64,000 nucleotides of DNA from Vibrio aerogenes (GCF_024346755.1 NZ_AP024861.1:1426001-1490000), one strand, 5' to 3'. Shown: positions 19,151 to 29,246, numbered from the stretch's first letter. The notes: a model not told the origin generated them from the sequence alone. Translations and numbers: made by a program.

Positions 19151-19177
19151 AACCAGCGTACAACTCATACGCTGGTT
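19151..19177 (-). terminator. Terminator after dcuB
   Basis: AACCAGCGTA and TACGCTGGTT form a perfect 10-bp stem with a 7-base loop. It lies between dcuB and dcuS on the minus strand. Confidence 0.75.
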
Positions 19178-19223
19178 GCTTGTGATGATTGAATCGGTTG
19201 CCTGGTGAAGGCAATGATTGTTA

Positions 19224-20555
19224 TCAAAACGTTTGGTGAACAGCCATTGAAATAAAGTAGCCGACCACAGTTGCTGTGATGACACCGATGAATCCCGGAA
19301 TGATAAAGCTGTGATTTAATACGTACTTCCCGATTCGGGTTGTTCCCGTGCGGTCAAAGGTAATCGCAGCCAGGTCGCTGGGGTAGAACGGGAAGAAGAA
19401 GTAAGCGTAGCAAGCCGGTAATACGCCAATCAGCACCTTCGGCGGAATTCCCAGGGAGAAACCCAAAGGTAACATGATGGTTAACACCGCTGCCTGACTT
19501 TTCAGGAAGATGGAGACGACAAACATTGCGATTGCAAATGCCCATGGATGGGAATGTACAATGTCACGCACCATATCAATCAGATAAGCTTTGTGGAAGC
19601 TGATGATCGTATCACTCATCCAGGCAATTCCGAAGATGATGATAACTGCGGTCATCCCGGCAATAAACACATTACTGTGAACAATACGCTTAGGCTGAAT
19701 ATTGGTGGTAATCAGAATGATTGCACCGACAGCCAGCATCAGGAACTGAATACCCACAGACATTTTCACGCCTTTTGGCAGTAAGCCCAGATCTTTACCA
19801 AACATTGCAACAAAGACCACTGTTGCAATGCCAAGAATAAAGATAGTTAAGCCTTTCTTCGCATTTTTATCAATGCCGTCATCACTGCCATCAGCCGGAC
19901 CTTCGTCTTCAAGCTCTTTGACGAATTCAGGATCTTTACAACGCTCTTTAAACTCAGGATCTTTGTCCAGGTCTTTACCGCGTTTCAGACTCCAGGTACA
20001 AGCAGCCATTAAACCACAGAAAGTTGCAGGAATGGTGACCATCAGAACATCAACCAAACCGATGTCCAGATGATTATCCACGGCTGTCGCCATGACCACG
20101 GCTGCGGCTGCAGCGATTGGACTTGCCGTAATGCCCATCTGTGATGCCACGGATGAAATTGCCATTGGTCTTTCCGGCCGGATACCTCTCTTATAAGCGA
20201 CGTCGTAAATAACCGGTAAAAGTGGGTAAACAGAATGACCGGTGCCGACAAGAACGGTGAGTGAATAGGTACATAAAGGACCAAGAAATACAATCTGGTT
20301 TGGATGTTTTCGCATTAATTTTTCTGCAAACCTGACCAGAAGTTTCAAACCACCGGTCGCTTCCAGGGTTGCGGATGCTGCGACAACAGACAATATAATG
20401 AGCATCACACTGATAGGTGGATGTCCGGGAGTGATACCAAAAACAAATGCCAGGATAGTAACACCTAATCCTCCCAGCAAACCAAATGCGATGCCACCAT
20501 GCCGGATACCAACAAAAATGATGATAAGCAGCAACATCATATGCACATAAAACAT
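19224..20555 (-). CDS. dcuB: Anaerobic C4-dicarboxylate (fumarate/succinate) antiporter
   Basis: A 443-residue DcuA/DcuB-family membrane carrier with 10-12 hydrophobic segments. The N-terminal half contains VAASATLEATGGLKLLVRFA and GTGHSVYPLLPVIYDVAYKR then IRPERPMA, which is closer to E. coli DcuB (GTGHVVYTILPIIYDVA) than to DcuA. The C-terminal part has FPFYPSDLAAITFDRTGTT and KYVLNHSFIIPGF. It exchanges fumarate for succinate during fumarate respiration. The start has GAGGAG 6 bases upstream. It lies 94 bases after frdD with no clear terminator between, so read-through from frdABCD is possible. Confidence 0.92.
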   Translation of the reverse strand: MFYVHMMLLLIIIFVGIRHGGIAFGLLGGLGVTILAFVFGITPGHPPISVMLIILSVVAASATLEATGGLKLLVRFAEKLMRKHPNQIVFLGPLCTYSLTVLVGTGHSVYPLLPVIYDVAYKRGIRPERPMAISSVASQMGITASPIAAAAAVVMATAVDNHLDIGLVDVLMVTIPATFCGLMAACTWSLKRGKDLDKDPEFKERCKDPEFVKELEDEGPADGSDDGIDKNAKKGLTIFILGIATVVFVAMFGKDLGLLPKGVKMSVGIQFLMLAVGAIILITTNIQPKRIVHSNVFIAGMTAVIIIFGIAWMSDTIISFHKAYLIDMVRDIVHSHPWAFAIAMFVVSIFLKSQAAVLTIMLPLGFSLGIPPKVLIGVLPACYAYFFFPFYPSDLAAITFDRTGTTRIGKYVLNHSFIIPGFIGVITATVVGYFISMAVHQTF

Positions 20556-20649
20556 GTTTTCTCCTCGTAGTCACGACTTACTTAACTCATCATTATGTAA
20601 GCCGTGTTTTCGGGTTATTTCAATCTCGAATGTGTGCTTTCGTGAACCT

Positions 20650-21015
20650 TCATCCAACCATCAACACAAATACGACAGCGAGTGCAGATACTAAAAAAGC
20701 AAATGCATAGCACGCCACTTTACCGGCAGTACCCGTATGGAATTTCAGATCATGCATACCATGGTGAACACGGTGCATGGCATGCCAGATTGGTAACGCC
20801 AGTGTGCCGATAGTAAATAAGGCACCGAAGATATTTGCCATGAAATGGGTCATGTTTTCATAACTGAATGCATCCGGATTGATGATTCCGAGAGGTAACA
20901 ACAGTCCGACAACCAGAATGGTTACGGGAGATATCATGGCAAACCATGTTCCGCCTGCACCAAACAGTCCCCACCAGATAGGTTCATCTGAACGTTTAGG
21001 ATTTTGATTTATCAT
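20650..21015 (-). CDS. frdD: Fumarate reductase membrane anchor subunit D
   Basis: A 121-residue hydrophobic subunit with three membrane segments: [40 protein letters not shown] and [20 protein letters not shown]. The motif [17 protein letters not shown] matches FrdD, including the His residues near the quinone site. Together with FrdC it anchors FrdAB and binds menaquinol. It lies 9 bases after frdC. Confidence 0.95.
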   Translation of the reverse strand: MINQNPKRSDEPIWWGLFGAGGTWFAMISPVTILVVGLLLPLGIINPDAFSYENMTHFMANIFGALFTIGTLALPIWHAMHRVHHGMHDLKFHTGTAGKVACYAFAFLVSALAVVFVLMVG

Positions 21016-21024
21016 GAGATCTCC

Positions 21025-21408
21025 TTAAACAAGCGCCAGAATGACGAGTGAAATAACAAGGGTTGCTGCCCATTGTCCCAGAACAATAATTTTCTTATTT
21101 AAAAGTTTGCCTTTGATCCGGACAGGAACCACCTGAGGCAGCATGCTGAAGAAAGTTTGCGCATGGAACAAGCTGCCGAGCAGGGCAATCATATTCAGGA
21201 TAATGACGATTGGGCTGGACATGAAGTTCAGCCAGTGCTGCCACGATTCAGGTCCTTTTACCAGACTGATTAATCCGAATAACAGGCACAGGGTAAAGAA
21301 AATCAGCGGAAGTACAGTCGCTTCACGAAGCATATAAAAACGGTAGAAAGAAAGACTCTTCCACCACGTTCTTTTGACTTCGCGGATATAAGGTTTACGG
21401 TGACTCAT
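21025..21408 (-). CDS. frdC: Fumarate reductase membrane anchor subunit C
   Basis: A 127-residue protein beginning SHRKPYIREVKRTWWKSLSF, a FrdC hallmark, then FYMLREATVLPLIFFTLCLL. It has three hydrophobic segments. It carries quinone-site residues (Glu in MLREATVLP) and anchors the catalytic dimer. The gap to frdB is 1 base. Confidence 0.95.
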   Translation of the reverse strand: MSHRKPYIREVKRTWWKSLSFYRFYMLREATVLPLIFFTLCLLFGLISLVKGPESWQHWLNFMSSPIVIILNMIALLGSLFHAQTFFSMLPQVVPVRIKGKLLNKKIIVLGQWAATLVISLVILALV

Positions 21409-21409
21409 T

Positions 21410-22153
21410 TTATGCTTCCTCCTGAGGTTTCAGCATGGCAATCACAAAATCGACCGACGATTCGACTTTTCCCTGGTTCACTGCCGCTGCCGGGTCAACA
21501 TTTTTAGGGCAAACCTCAGAACAGAAGCCAACAAATGTACATCCCCAGGCGCCATTTTCACCGTTAATAATCTTCATACGTTCGGCTTTACCGTGATCAC
21601 GGCTATCCAGATTATAGCGATGTGCCAAAGTCAGGGCCGCAGGTCCGATGAACTCTGGGTTCAAACCAAACTGCGGACAAGCCGCATAGCAAAGTCCACA
21701 GTTGATACAGGCAGCGAACTGCTTGTATTTAGCCAACTGTGCTGGCGTTTGCAGGTTCGCACCATCTTCCGGCTTCCGGTCATTACCGAGAATGTAAGGT
21801 TTAATCGCTTCTAAACGCTCGATAAATGGCGTCATATCGACGATTAAATCTTTCTCGATAGGGAAGTTGGCTAAAGGCTCAATTTTCAGGCCATCCGGAT
21901 ACTCCCGCAGAAATGTTTTACAGGCAAGTTTAGGAATGCCATTGACCATCATGCCGCAGGAGCCACAGATAGCCATTCGGCATGACCAGCGGTAAGACAG
22001 GTTTTTATCCAGATGATCTTTGATATACGTGAGTGCATCCAGTACTGACATCGTTTCATCATAGGGCACACTGAATTTTTGCAAATAAGGTTCCTGATCC
22101 TTCTCAGGATCGTAACGAAGAATCTCAACTGATTGAATTCGGTTCGCTGACAT
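21410..22153 (-). CDS. frdB: Fumarate reductase iron-sulfur subunit
   Basis: A 247-residue protein with three iron-sulfur clusters. The [2Fe-2S] cluster is near residues 57-77 ([21 protein letters not shown]). The [4Fe-4S] cluster is in [12 protein letters not shown], and the [3Fe-4S] ligands include [17 protein letters not shown]. It passes electrons from menaquinol to FrdA. The ATG overlaps the frdA TAA by one base, indicating coupling. Confidence 0.97.
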   Translation of the reverse strand: MSANRIQSVEILRYDPEKDQEPYLQKFSVPYDETMSVLDALTYIKDHLDKNLSYRWSCRMAICGSCGMMVNGIPKLACKTFLREYPDGLKIEPLANFPIEKDLIVDMTPFIERLEAIKPYILGNDRKPEDGANLQTPAQLAKYKQFAACINCGLCYAACPQFGLNPEFIGPAALTLAHRYNLDSRDHGKAERMKIINGENGAWGCTFVGFCSEVCPKNVDPAAAVNQGKVESSVDFVIAMLKPQEEA

Positions 22154-23955
22154 TATTGTTGTTCCTCCCCGTTAGCCTTTTCTGCTGCGGCAGCTTTCTC
22201 GGCTGCTTCACCATAGAGTCGGGCTTTTGGTGGTGACTTGGTGATTGTGACATCACTGTAATCAATCGATGGTGCGGCATCCTGTTGATAAAATGCCAGA
22301 GAGTGTTTGAGGAAGTTGACGTCATCCCGTTCTGTGCATCCCTCATCAAGACGTTGGTGAGCACCGCGGGACTCGCGTCGAAGGATTGCGGAGTGAACCA
22401 TTGCTTCAGCGACTTCGAGCCCGTACCCGACTTCAAGTGCATACAAAAGGTCGGTATTAAAGACTTTTCCTTTATCTTTAATCTTAATATTTTTATAACG
22501 GGCTTTTAGCTCAGTAATCTTTTCGACGGTCTGTTGCATCAGATCTTCCTGACGATAAATGCCACATCCGGCTTCCATGGTGTGACCCATTTCCGTACGG
22601 ATATCAGCCCAGTTTTCATCGCCTTCCTGATTCAGCAGACTTTCAATCCGGGCTTCAATCGCTTTGACCTGCTGTTCAATCGATGCATCATTCCAGCCAG
22701 AGAATGATTGCGCTCTTTGTGCGGCATGTTCACCGGCAACACGACCGAAAACGACAAATTCAGCCAGAGAGTTTGAGCCGAGGCGGTTTGCACCATGAAG
22801 GCCGACAGAAGCACATTCACCAACAGCAAACAAGCCCTGAATACGGGTTTCACAGTCGCTGTTGGTCTCAATACCACCCATGGTGTAGTGAACGGTCGGA
22901 CGAATTGGAATCGGTTCTTTGACCGGGTCGACGTTGACATAAGCTTTTGCCAGTTCGCAGATGAATGGCAGACGCTCATGCAGATAGTCAGCGCCCAAAT
23001 GGCGAAGATCAAGGTGAACAACGTCACCGAGCGGGTGTTGAATTGTGTTGCCTTTTTGTTGCTCGTGCCAGAATGCCTGAGAGACTTTATCCCGTGGTCC
23101 GAGTTCCATATATTTATTTTTTGGCTGACCCACCGGAGTTTCAGGCCCTAAACCGTAGTCCTGAAGATAACGGTAGCCATTTTTATTGAGGATAATTCCC
23201 CCTTCGCCACGGCATCCTTCAGTCATCAGAATTCCGGTACCCGGTAAGCCTGTGGGGTGATACTGAACAAATTCCATGTCCCGCAGGGGAACGCCGTGAC
23301 GGTACGCCATTGCCATGCCGTCACCCGTTACAATGCCGCCATTGGTGTTACAGTGATAAACCCGTCCGGCACCACCTGTTGCCAGAATGACAGATTTGGC
23401 TTTGATGATCACCAGATCGCCTTCAGACATATGGATGGCAACCAGCCCCTGAACTTCACCATCAACCACCAGCAGGTCAACGACAAAGTATTCATCAAAG
23501 CGTTTGATTTGTGTGTATTTAATGGAAGTCTGGAAGAGGGTATGGAGCATGTGGAAGCCAGTTTTATCGGCTGCGAACCAGGTTCTTTCCACTTTCATGC
23601 CACCAAATCGACGGACGTTGACTTCGCCGTTTTCTTTCCTGCTCCACGGGCATCCCCATTGTTCCATCTGGATCATTTCCCGGGTTGCATTGGAGACGAA
23701 GTATTCAACGACATTCTGCTCACATAACCAGTCACCACCACCGACCGTATCATTAAAATGATTGTCCAGACTATCTTCTTCTTTAATAACAGCAGCGGAA
23801 CCGCCTTCTGCTGCAACGGAGTGAGAACGCATTGGATAGACTTTAGAAATCAGAGCGATATCTAAATCCGGGTTTGCTTCCGCGGCTGCGATAGCAGAAC
23901 GAAGTCCGGCGCCACCAGCTCCGATAACAGCGATATCTGTGGTAATTATTTTCAC
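22153..23955 (-). CDS. frdA: Fumarate reductase flavoprotein subunit
   Basis: A 600-residue catalytic subunit. The N-terminal FAD fold is [20 protein letters not shown]. The covalent FAD His is in [15 protein letters not shown]. Catalytic regions include the [19 protein letters not shown] loop, with the active-site Arg nearby, and [20 protein letters not shown]. It reduces fumarate to succinate as the anaerobic terminal step. It is the first gene of frdABCD. An 837-bp upstream region holds a 29-bp motif shared with the downstream carrier gene. Confidence 0.97.
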   Translation of the reverse strand: MKIITTDIAVIGAGGAGLRSAIAAAEANPDLDIALISKVYPMRSHSVAAEGGSAAVIKEEDSLDNHFNDTVGGGDWLCEQNVVEYFVSNATREMIQMEQWGCPWSRKENGEVNVRRFGGMKVERTWFAADKTGFHMLHTLFQTSIKYTQIKRFDEYFVVDLLVVDGEVQGLVAIHMSEGDLVIIKAKSVILATGGAGRVYHCNTNGGIVTGDGMAMAYRHGVPLRDMEFVQYHPTGLPGTGILMTEGCRGEGGIILNKNGYRYLQDYGLGPETPVGQPKNKYMELGPRDKVSQAFWHEQQKGNTIQHPLGDVVHLDLRHLGADYLHERLPFICELAKAYVNVDPVKEPIPIRPTVHYTMGGIETNSDCETRIQGLFAVGECASVGLHGANRLGSNSLAEFVVFGRVAGEHAAQRAQSFSGWNDASIEQQVKAIEARIESLLNQEGDENWADIRTEMGHTMEAGCGIYRQEDLMQQTVEKITELKARYKNIKIKDKGKVFNTDLLYALEVGYGLEVAEAMVHSAILRRESRGAHQRLDEGCTERDDVNFLKHSLAFYQQDAAPSIDYSDVTITKSPPKARLYGEAAEKAAAAEKANGEEQQ

Positions 23956-24216
23956 AGTTATCCTCCAGTGTATATGTTTTTGTCATTAAACTTACTGATG
24001 AATCATTGGCATGATTTCTTCAGTAAAAGAGATGTCCGGGCCCGTTGAGCCTCAGGGCCCGGACATTGCTGATGCATTCTTATATTTTTGATTTTGAATG
24101 CATTTCCTTTGGGCTGACTGTTAATTTTTTCGCAGTAAATGATTGATTGTTTACCGTGAATTTTATGTGGTTATTTTAACAATCCACTCAGATGAAAATA
24201 TTGATTTTGAAGCAAA

Positions 24217-24245
24217 TGTAACTATTTATAGCTTTTGTAACTTTT
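24217..24245 (-). promoter_or_regulatory. Candidate DcuR-type operator at frdA
   Basis: Two TGTAACT words (plus-strand reading) start 19 bases apart at 24217 and 24236. The second is embedded in GCTTTTGTAACTTTT. The 29-base block is identical at 25 of 29 positions to 26179-26207 upstream of the 2-hydroxycarboxylate carrier gene. It lies about 260-290 bases before frdA. Binding by the CitB/DcuR-family regulator encoded nearby is inferred. Confidence 0.6.
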
Positions 24246-24740
24246 TAAACTGTTAATAGAGACCGGGATCAACACGCCCTGGTAATGACAGCATCGATAA
24301 AAGCAGAGCCTGATCACAATGGACTATGGGAATCGTGGATGACCGGTACCAGCTCTGTGTGATGATTTCTCAGCGAATAGCGATGTTCACTGATTCATAC
24401 TTTGCCCAGAAACCAGTCAGTGTCTGCTGAATATTTCGCTTGAGAACGACAGGGAATAAAAACAGGCAGGAAATATTAGCTTTGGAAGATTGGCTTAACG
24501 AAATAAAAGATATTCGGCTTGGCCGGGAATATAAAATTATCAGGAACAGTTTGATGATTATAACCGGAGAATAGCACCTGTACTGATTTAGATGACAGGC
24601 ATATAAAATGAATCGTTCAATCATTAATAGGTTGGCGTAGTTAACTGGTATTCATAACGACAAGTTGAATTATATATTCAAATTTATTTGATAATTTGTT
24701 TTATTTTTTTAATGAGTTGGCTATTTGATCCATTGTGAAT

Positions 24741-24771
24741 AAAAAAAGCCACAACATGTGTGGCTTTTTTT
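24741..24771 (-). terminator. Terminator after 2-hydroxycarboxylate carrier gene
   Basis: AAAAAAAGCCACA...TGTGGCTTTTTTT forms a hairpin with T and A tracts on both sides. It lies 22 bases past the minus-strand stop at 24793 and works in either direction. Confidence 0.85.
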
Positions 24772-24792
24772 ATTTGTTTTTGACGTAGTCTT

Positions 24793-26082
24793 TTATTTTA
24801 AAATTGACAGAATCACCGTTGCCAGAATAAGCATAAACGCACCACCGATTCTTGAGGAGATCTGTGCAAAGGGCATCAGTGACATTCTTTTGGATGCAGC
24901 AAGCACCGCGACATCTCCGGTACCGCCCATATTTGCCATACACAGACCGGCTGTAATTGCTGCTTCTATTGCATAGAACCCCATCAGGTGTCCAATGATG
25001 GCAGCGCCAAGGATAGCGCCAAGCACCGTCGCAAAGACCATCAGGAAGTAGCTCACACTCAGCGAAGCGATGATTTGATTCAAGTCGGTATAAGCGACAC
25101 CGATACCAACCAATAACGCCGGCGTTAAGTTGTTCACAACAAATTTATACCAGGCATGTGCCGCCTGTTCCATTTCACGTGGAATCACACCTATTACTTT
25201 GACAAAAGCGACAAACAGAATCATTAAAGCGTAAGTATGCATGTTGATCACAGAACTTAACATGCTGCCCACGTAGTACATGGTGATAGCCAGCAGCGCA
25301 CCAATTCCCAGTACATCAATGGTGAGTTTACTTTCCGACTCCTGACTGTCGGATGAATCATTATCATGAGATGAACGAATCAGTTTTCCGTTTCCGGTCA
25401 GGGCTGGGTAGATATCACCTAATTTGCTTAAAAGCCCTGCCATAACAATTGCCATCGCATTGCCGATAGCCAGTGCCGGTACCATTTTTGACATCAGTAT
25501 TTCTGCTGACATATTGGTATTACCTGACATGATTTCTACCAGTGGCACGGCACCTGCGCCCATACCACCACCCATAATCGGTAAGGCGATTAACATGACA
25601 GAATCAAAGAAACCTTCGCCAAGTAAGCTGCCAATCACGCCTGCCAGCAGAAACGACATAGCAACACCACCGAAAATAACAGGAATGTATTTCAACGCTG
25701 CCTTTTTCAGGACATCTGTTTCCATACCTAAAATGGAGCCGGTGACTAAGCTGGCAATAAAAAATGAGAGGAAACCGCCACTCTTGACAAAAGTCGTAAT
25801 CGAAGTGGCGATTTCATGGGGGAGCAGGTTACTGTGGAACAGATAAGAGGAGCCGAAGATGATAACAATCGCACCACCACCAAAAAATTGATTGATAATG
25901 GGGGTTTTGTCTCCGATAACATTTAATATGTATCCGACGACGGCCATCACGCCTATCGCTCCGATGATGCCTGAAGGCATCTTATTCTCGATTGTTGCAA
26001 GTAAAATAATAATGGCTGACAACGCAAAAATAATATGCGCCATACGTTTTTCATTTGTATTTATTGTTGGGCTGGTCAACAT
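24793..26082 (-). CDS. 2-hydroxycarboxylate transporter (CitS/MaeN/CimH family)
   Basis: A 429-residue membrane carrier of the 2-HCT family (malate, citrate or lactate with Na+ or H+, or exchange). It has about 11 hydrophobic segments. The two reentrant-loop motifs with Gly-Gly cores are present: ALPIMGGGMGAGAVPLVEI in the first half, and AGLCMANMGGTGDVAVLAAS in the second. The N-terminal region (GKTPIINQFFGGGAIVIIFG-like) also fits. Being next to frd and dcuB, and sharing a promoter motif with frdA, suggests malate or citrate uptake to feed fumarate respiration. The exact substrate and counter-ion cannot be read. Confidence 0.85.
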   Translation of the reverse strand: MLTSPTINTNEKRMAHIIFALSAIIILLATIENKMPSGIIGAIGVMAVVGYILNVIGDKTPIINQFFGGGAIVIIFGSSYLFHSNLLPHEIATSITTFVKSGGFLSFFIASLVTGSILGMETDVLKKAALKYIPVIFGGVAMSFLLAGVIGSLLGEGFFDSVMLIALPIMGGGMGAGAVPLVEIMSGNTNMSAEILMSKMVPALAIGNAMAIVMAGLLSKLGDIYPALTGNGKLIRSSHDNDSSDSQESESKLTIDVLGIGALLAITMYYVGSMLSSVINMHTYALMILFVAFVKVIGVIPREMEQAAHAWYKFVVNNLTPALLVGIGVAYTDLNQIIASLSVSYFLMVFATVLGAILGAAIIGHLMGFYAIEAAITAGLCMANMGGTGDVAVLAASKRMSLMPFAQISSRIGGAFMLILATVILSILK

Positions 26083-26562
26083 ATGTTCACCTTCTCTCTA
26101 TTAGAATATAGGATGTTATGATTTTTATGACGCTAGTCTAGCAATATGTTTCCGGGAATAGCGCGACAATGCCTCTAATGTAAGTATCTTTTGCTTTTGT
26201 AACTTTTAAATATGGATAATATTTATCGGAGGAGAAACTTATATATGGACGATGGTGTATATGTCGGGTTTTCGGTGTGAAATAACAAAATCATGATTTT
26301 ATTTAGTATTGAATAATTATTGTAATTGAATGATGAAGATGACCGAAATATTTTTAATATTTATTGGATATATATTTTGTAATCAAATATTCAGGTCAAC
26401 TCATTTTTATCTAAATACCTTCCTCGTAACCAAAAGTGGCGCATATTTAGCAAGTTATTTAGTCAGCGCTCGCTGAACATGCATCTTGAGGTGATCGGGG
26501 GATCTATATTAATCTGGTGGTTTATCGCTCAGAGATGTGGTGTTCAGGCGTTGAGGTAGCAG
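26083..26562. promoter_or_regulatory. Carrier / GNAT divergent intergenic region
   Basis: 480 bases without a gene. It holds the second copy of the frd-like motif and a long AT-rich stretch at 26270-26420. No other element is clear. Confidence 0.5.
26179..26207 (-). promoter_or_regulatory. Candidate DcuR-type operator at carrier gene
   Basis: TGTAAGT and TGTAACT start 19 bases apart (26179 and 26198). The surrounding 29 bases match 25 of 29 positions of the frdA upstream motif, in the same orientation relative to the gene. It lies about 100-125 bases before the carrier ATG. Confidence 0.6.
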
Positions 26563-27033
26563 ATGTATATCAAAAAGGCAGAAGTGGAAGATATAGAAAA
26601 AATCATTGAGCTGGTCGTTGAGGTTGCCCGCCATGATATCTTCCCCGGTTTAACAGAAGAAGGGCAGGCATACTTCTTATCTGTCGTTGCCAATGAAGTC
26701 CGCGTTTCTGTTCTGGGTGCAGACTATCAGTCTGTCAAACTGGTGATTGATGGGCAGTTACTTGGATTTGCAGCCATTAAAAAAGGCCACTACATTACAA
26801 AGCTTTTTGTAGCCGGTTGTATACAAGGGTGCGGCATAGGCCGTAAATTACTGGATCATTTGATCTCAGAGTTTGTGACTTCTGAGACGTTGGCTCTGAA
26901 AGCTTCACCCAATGCTGTGGCTTTTTATCAGGCAAACGGATTCAGTATCGAAGGTCAGGAAGAAGAGATAAATGGTATCCGTTATATCCCGATGAAGCGG
27001 GTGCTCTCCGAAATGACTCAGAGAGCAGGATGA
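26563..27033 (+). CDS. GNAT-family N-acetyltransferase
   Basis: A 156-residue acetyltransferase with a motif A of VAGCIQGCGIGRKLLDHLIS (Q-x-x-G-x-G) and a C-terminal SPNAVAFYQANGFSIEGQEE typical of small GNATs. No partner gene is obvious. It is convergent with the beta-hydroxyacid dehydrogenase gene, with only 2 bases between the stop codons. The substrate is unknown. Confidence 0.82.
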   Translation: MYIKKAEVEDIEKIIELVVEVARHDIFPGLTEEGQAYFLSVVANEVRVSVLGADYQSVKLVIDGQLLGFAAIKKGHYITKLFVAGCIQGCGIGRKLLDHLISEFVTSETLALKASPNAVAFYQANGFSIEGQEEEINGIRYIPMKRVLSEMTQRAG

Positions 27034-27035
27034 GA

Positions 27036-27914
27036 CTATTTATCCTGATCATAGGCTTTGATCAGGACTGATGTATCCATCCGTCCTAAACCTCGCTGTT
27101 GCAGGCTGGCATAGAGCTGGTCAACGTGTTTCGTCATTGGAAGTTCAAGCTGATTCTTTTCCGCTTCATTGATGCAGAAACCTAAATCTTTACGCATCCA
27201 GTCGATAGCAAAACCAAAATCAAACTGTCCTGCAGACATCGTTTCGGCGCGGTTTTCCATCTGCCATGAACCAGCTGCACCATGTTTTAAAACATCAACA
27301 ACCTGCCCAATATCAAGGTGGGCATGCTGTGCCAGTGTCAGTGCTTCACTCAGGCCCTGCAATATACCCGCGATGCAGATTTGATTGACCATCTTACAGC
27401 GTTGCCCCTGACCATGCCCGCCAAGCAGAACTGCCTGTTTTGAATAGGATGAAATCACTGGGCGGATTTGTTCAAATATTTCAGTATTCCCCCCACACAT
27501 CACAGTGAGTGTGCCACTTTCTGCACCAGCCTGTCCGCCAGAAACCGGAGCATCAATAAAATGAAGCTGTTGCTGTTCACAAGCTTTTGCCAGTTCAAGT
27601 GCAAGTTCTGCGGATGTTGTTGTGTGATCGACAATAATTGTCCCAGATTCTGCCCCCGCTAATATGCCATCCTTACCGTACATGACACTTCTGACATCAT
27701 CATCATTTCCGACACAGATAAAGATGATCTGGCTGCCAGCTGCTGCATCCGCTGGTTTTTCACAAGCGATGCCATGGTATTGTTTTTCCCATGCAGCAGA
27801 CTTTTGCCGGGTGCGGTTAAAGACTTTAGTTTGATATCCGGCCTCAGAAAGGTGCCGGGCCATTGGATACCCCATAACACCTAATCCAATGAAAGCAACA
27901 TTATTCTTATCCAT
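27036..27914 (-). CDS. Beta-hydroxyacid dehydrogenase (3-hydroxyisobutyrate / tartronate semialdehyde reductase type)
   Basis: A 292-residue NAD(P)-dependent oxidoreductase. The nucleotide fold is VAFIGLGVMGYPMARHLSEAG. The substrate motif is FIDAPVSGGQAGAESGTLTV. The catalytic Lys is in GQGQRCKMVNQICIAGIL, and a cofactor/substrate Lys is in WMRKDLGFCINEAEKN. The family includes GarR, GlxR, MmsB and succinic-semialdehyde reductases. The exact substrate cannot be chosen from sequence, and no glycerate or valine pathway genes are adjacent. Confidence 0.85.
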   Translation of the reverse strand: MDKNNVAFIGLGVMGYPMARHLSEAGYQTKVFNRTRQKSAAWEKQYHGIACEKPADAAAGSQIIFICVGNDDDVRSVMYGKDGILAGAESGTIIVDHTTTSAELALELAKACEQQQLHFIDAPVSGGQAGAESGTLTVMCGGNTEIFEQIRPVISSYSKQAVLLGGHGQGQRCKMVNQICIAGILQGLSEALTLAQHAHLDIGQVVDVLKHGAAGSWQMENRAETMSAGQFDFGFAIDWMRKDLGFCINEAEKNQLELPMTKHVDQLYASLQQRGLGRMDTSVLIKAYDQDK

Positions 27915-28135
27915 GAGAGGTTCCTTTTTGCTGATGGCGGGTCTGACAGGAAAATGCCAGCACTGAAGTTTATATTATACTTAAACGCTCTGAACCCTAT
28001 CCTGAGATAGCTTTGGGAGCGATGGCGCCTTTTTTCTAAACACGATTGATTTAAGAATAATGCGGTATTGGATGACATATGTCAATTAGAGTTTTTTGAC
28101 ATATTTTAATCGGTGGTTTTGGTTTAAATCAGCAA

Positions 28136-28155
28136 AGGCAGCATCTTCGCTGCCT
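28136..28155 (-). terminator. Terminator after alanine racemase gene
   Basis: AGGCAGC and GCTGCCT form a 7-bp stem with a 6-base loop, 11 bases past the alr stop on the minus strand. The T run is short. Confidence 0.65.
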
Positions 28156-28166
28156 GAACATTCAGA

Positions 28167-29246
28167 TTATTTGGGTATAAATGTTCGCGTGACACGTTTC
28201 GTTAACTGAATGACCAGTTCATAAGGTATCGTGCCAATATGCCGGGCAATTTCTTCAACCGGAAGATGCTTACCCCAGAACTCAACGAGGTCACCTACTT
28301 TGTCTGTCGCATCCGGGCCTAAATCGACAGTGATCATATCCATGGATATTCTGCCAACGACAGGAACAACTCTTCCGTTAATATAAACCGGTGTTCCCGC
28401 AGGTGTTGAGCGCGGATAGCCATCACCATATCCCAGGGCAATCACGCCAATATGCGTTGCCTGTTTTGATTCCCAGAGCGCACCGTAACCAACGGGTTGG
28501 TGGGCCTGGTGTTTTCTGACCGCGATAAGCCTTGAATTCAGGGTCATTACAGGTGTCAGGTCGTGATCATAGCCTTGTTTATCCGGAATGGGTGAAATCC
28601 CATATAACGCAATACCGGCTCTGGATACATTAAAATGTGAGTCCTTCCAGTAAAAGATGCCTGCAGAATTCGCCAGTGTTTTCGGACCGGGGTAAGGGGC
28701 AGTGTATGCTTTGAATAATTCCATCTGGGCAAGCGTTGCAGGCGAGGAAAGGTCATCTGCACAGCTAAAATGACTAATGAAACCAATATCTCCCCGGACT
28801 TGATTCGTGTTCTGTATCTGGGCGACATAGTGTGCCAGTTCATCCGGTTGGACACCTAAACGGTGCATCCCGGTATCCAGCTTTAACCATACGGTGATTT
28901 TGTTTTCCAGTTGAGTTTGTTTCAGATCTTCCAGCTGCTCTGCGCAATGAATCGTGGTTTGCAGGTTCATGGAAGCCGCTGCTTTAAGCTCATCACTGCA
29001 AAAGCAACCTTCAAGGAGTAAAATGGGTTGATCGATACCCGCTTCCCTGAGTTCTGCCGCCTCTTCTGTTCTGGAGACAGCAAACATGTCAGCTTCAGAT
29101 AATGCCTGTGCAACTTTGACTGCATTGTGTCCGTATGCATCACCTTTGATGACTGCGACCAGCTTTTCGCTGTTGCATTGTGCTTTGAGTTTGTTGTAGT
29201 TATTCCTGAGCGCCTGTAGATCAATGACGGCTTCTGCTGTGATCAT
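28167..29246 (-). CDS. alr: Alanine racemase
   Basis: A 359-residue fold-type III PLP enzyme interconverting L- and D-alanine. The PLP Lys is in VAVIKGDAYGHNAVKVAQAL near residue 34. The catalytic Tyr of the other subunit lies in SRAGIALYGISPIP or nearby. RISMDMITVDLG and the GYGDGYPRS loop are typical. The length is normal. It may be the housekeeping enzyme or a catabolic paralogue. Its gene diverges from dgcN across 885 bases, next to a D-amino acid transaminase gene, which favours a role in D-alanine turnover. Confidence 0.93.
   Translation of the reverse strand: MITAEAVIDLQALRNNYNKLKAQCNSEKLVAVIKGDAYGHNAVKVAQALSEADMFAVSRTEEAAELREAGIDQPILLLEGCFCSDELKAAASMNLQTTIHCAEQLEDLKQTQLENKITVWLKLDTGMHRLGVQPDELAHYVAQIQNTNQVRGDIGFISHFSCADDLSSPATLAQMELFKAYTAPYPGPKTLANSAGIFYWKDSHFNVSRAGIALYGISPIPDKQGYDHDLTPVMTLNSRLIAVRKHQAHQPVGYGALWESKQATHIGVIALGYGDGYPRSTPAGTPVYINGRVVPVVGRISMDMITVDLGPDATDKVGDLVEFWGKHLPVEEIARHIGTIPYELVIQLTKRVTRTFIPK

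Larger units (their letters stand above)
23956..24792. promoter_or_regulatory. frdA upstream region
   Basis: 837 bases with no gene I can support; the longest open frames lack family features. It is AT-rich and includes the 24217-24245 motif. TTGATTTTGAA occurs twice (near 24087 and 24201), but no full FNR box is visible. The carrier-gene terminator is at the far end. Confidence 0.6.

Noticed and set aside
24087..24215. Possible FNR boxes (TTGATTTTGAA) upstream of frdA
   Set aside because: The second half ATCAA is missing at both places, so a full TTGAT-N4-ATCAA box cannot be claimed.
24370..24624. An 84-residue frame on the minus strand upstream of frdA
   Set aside because: AT-rich composition, no ribosome site and no recognisable motif; treated as non-coding.
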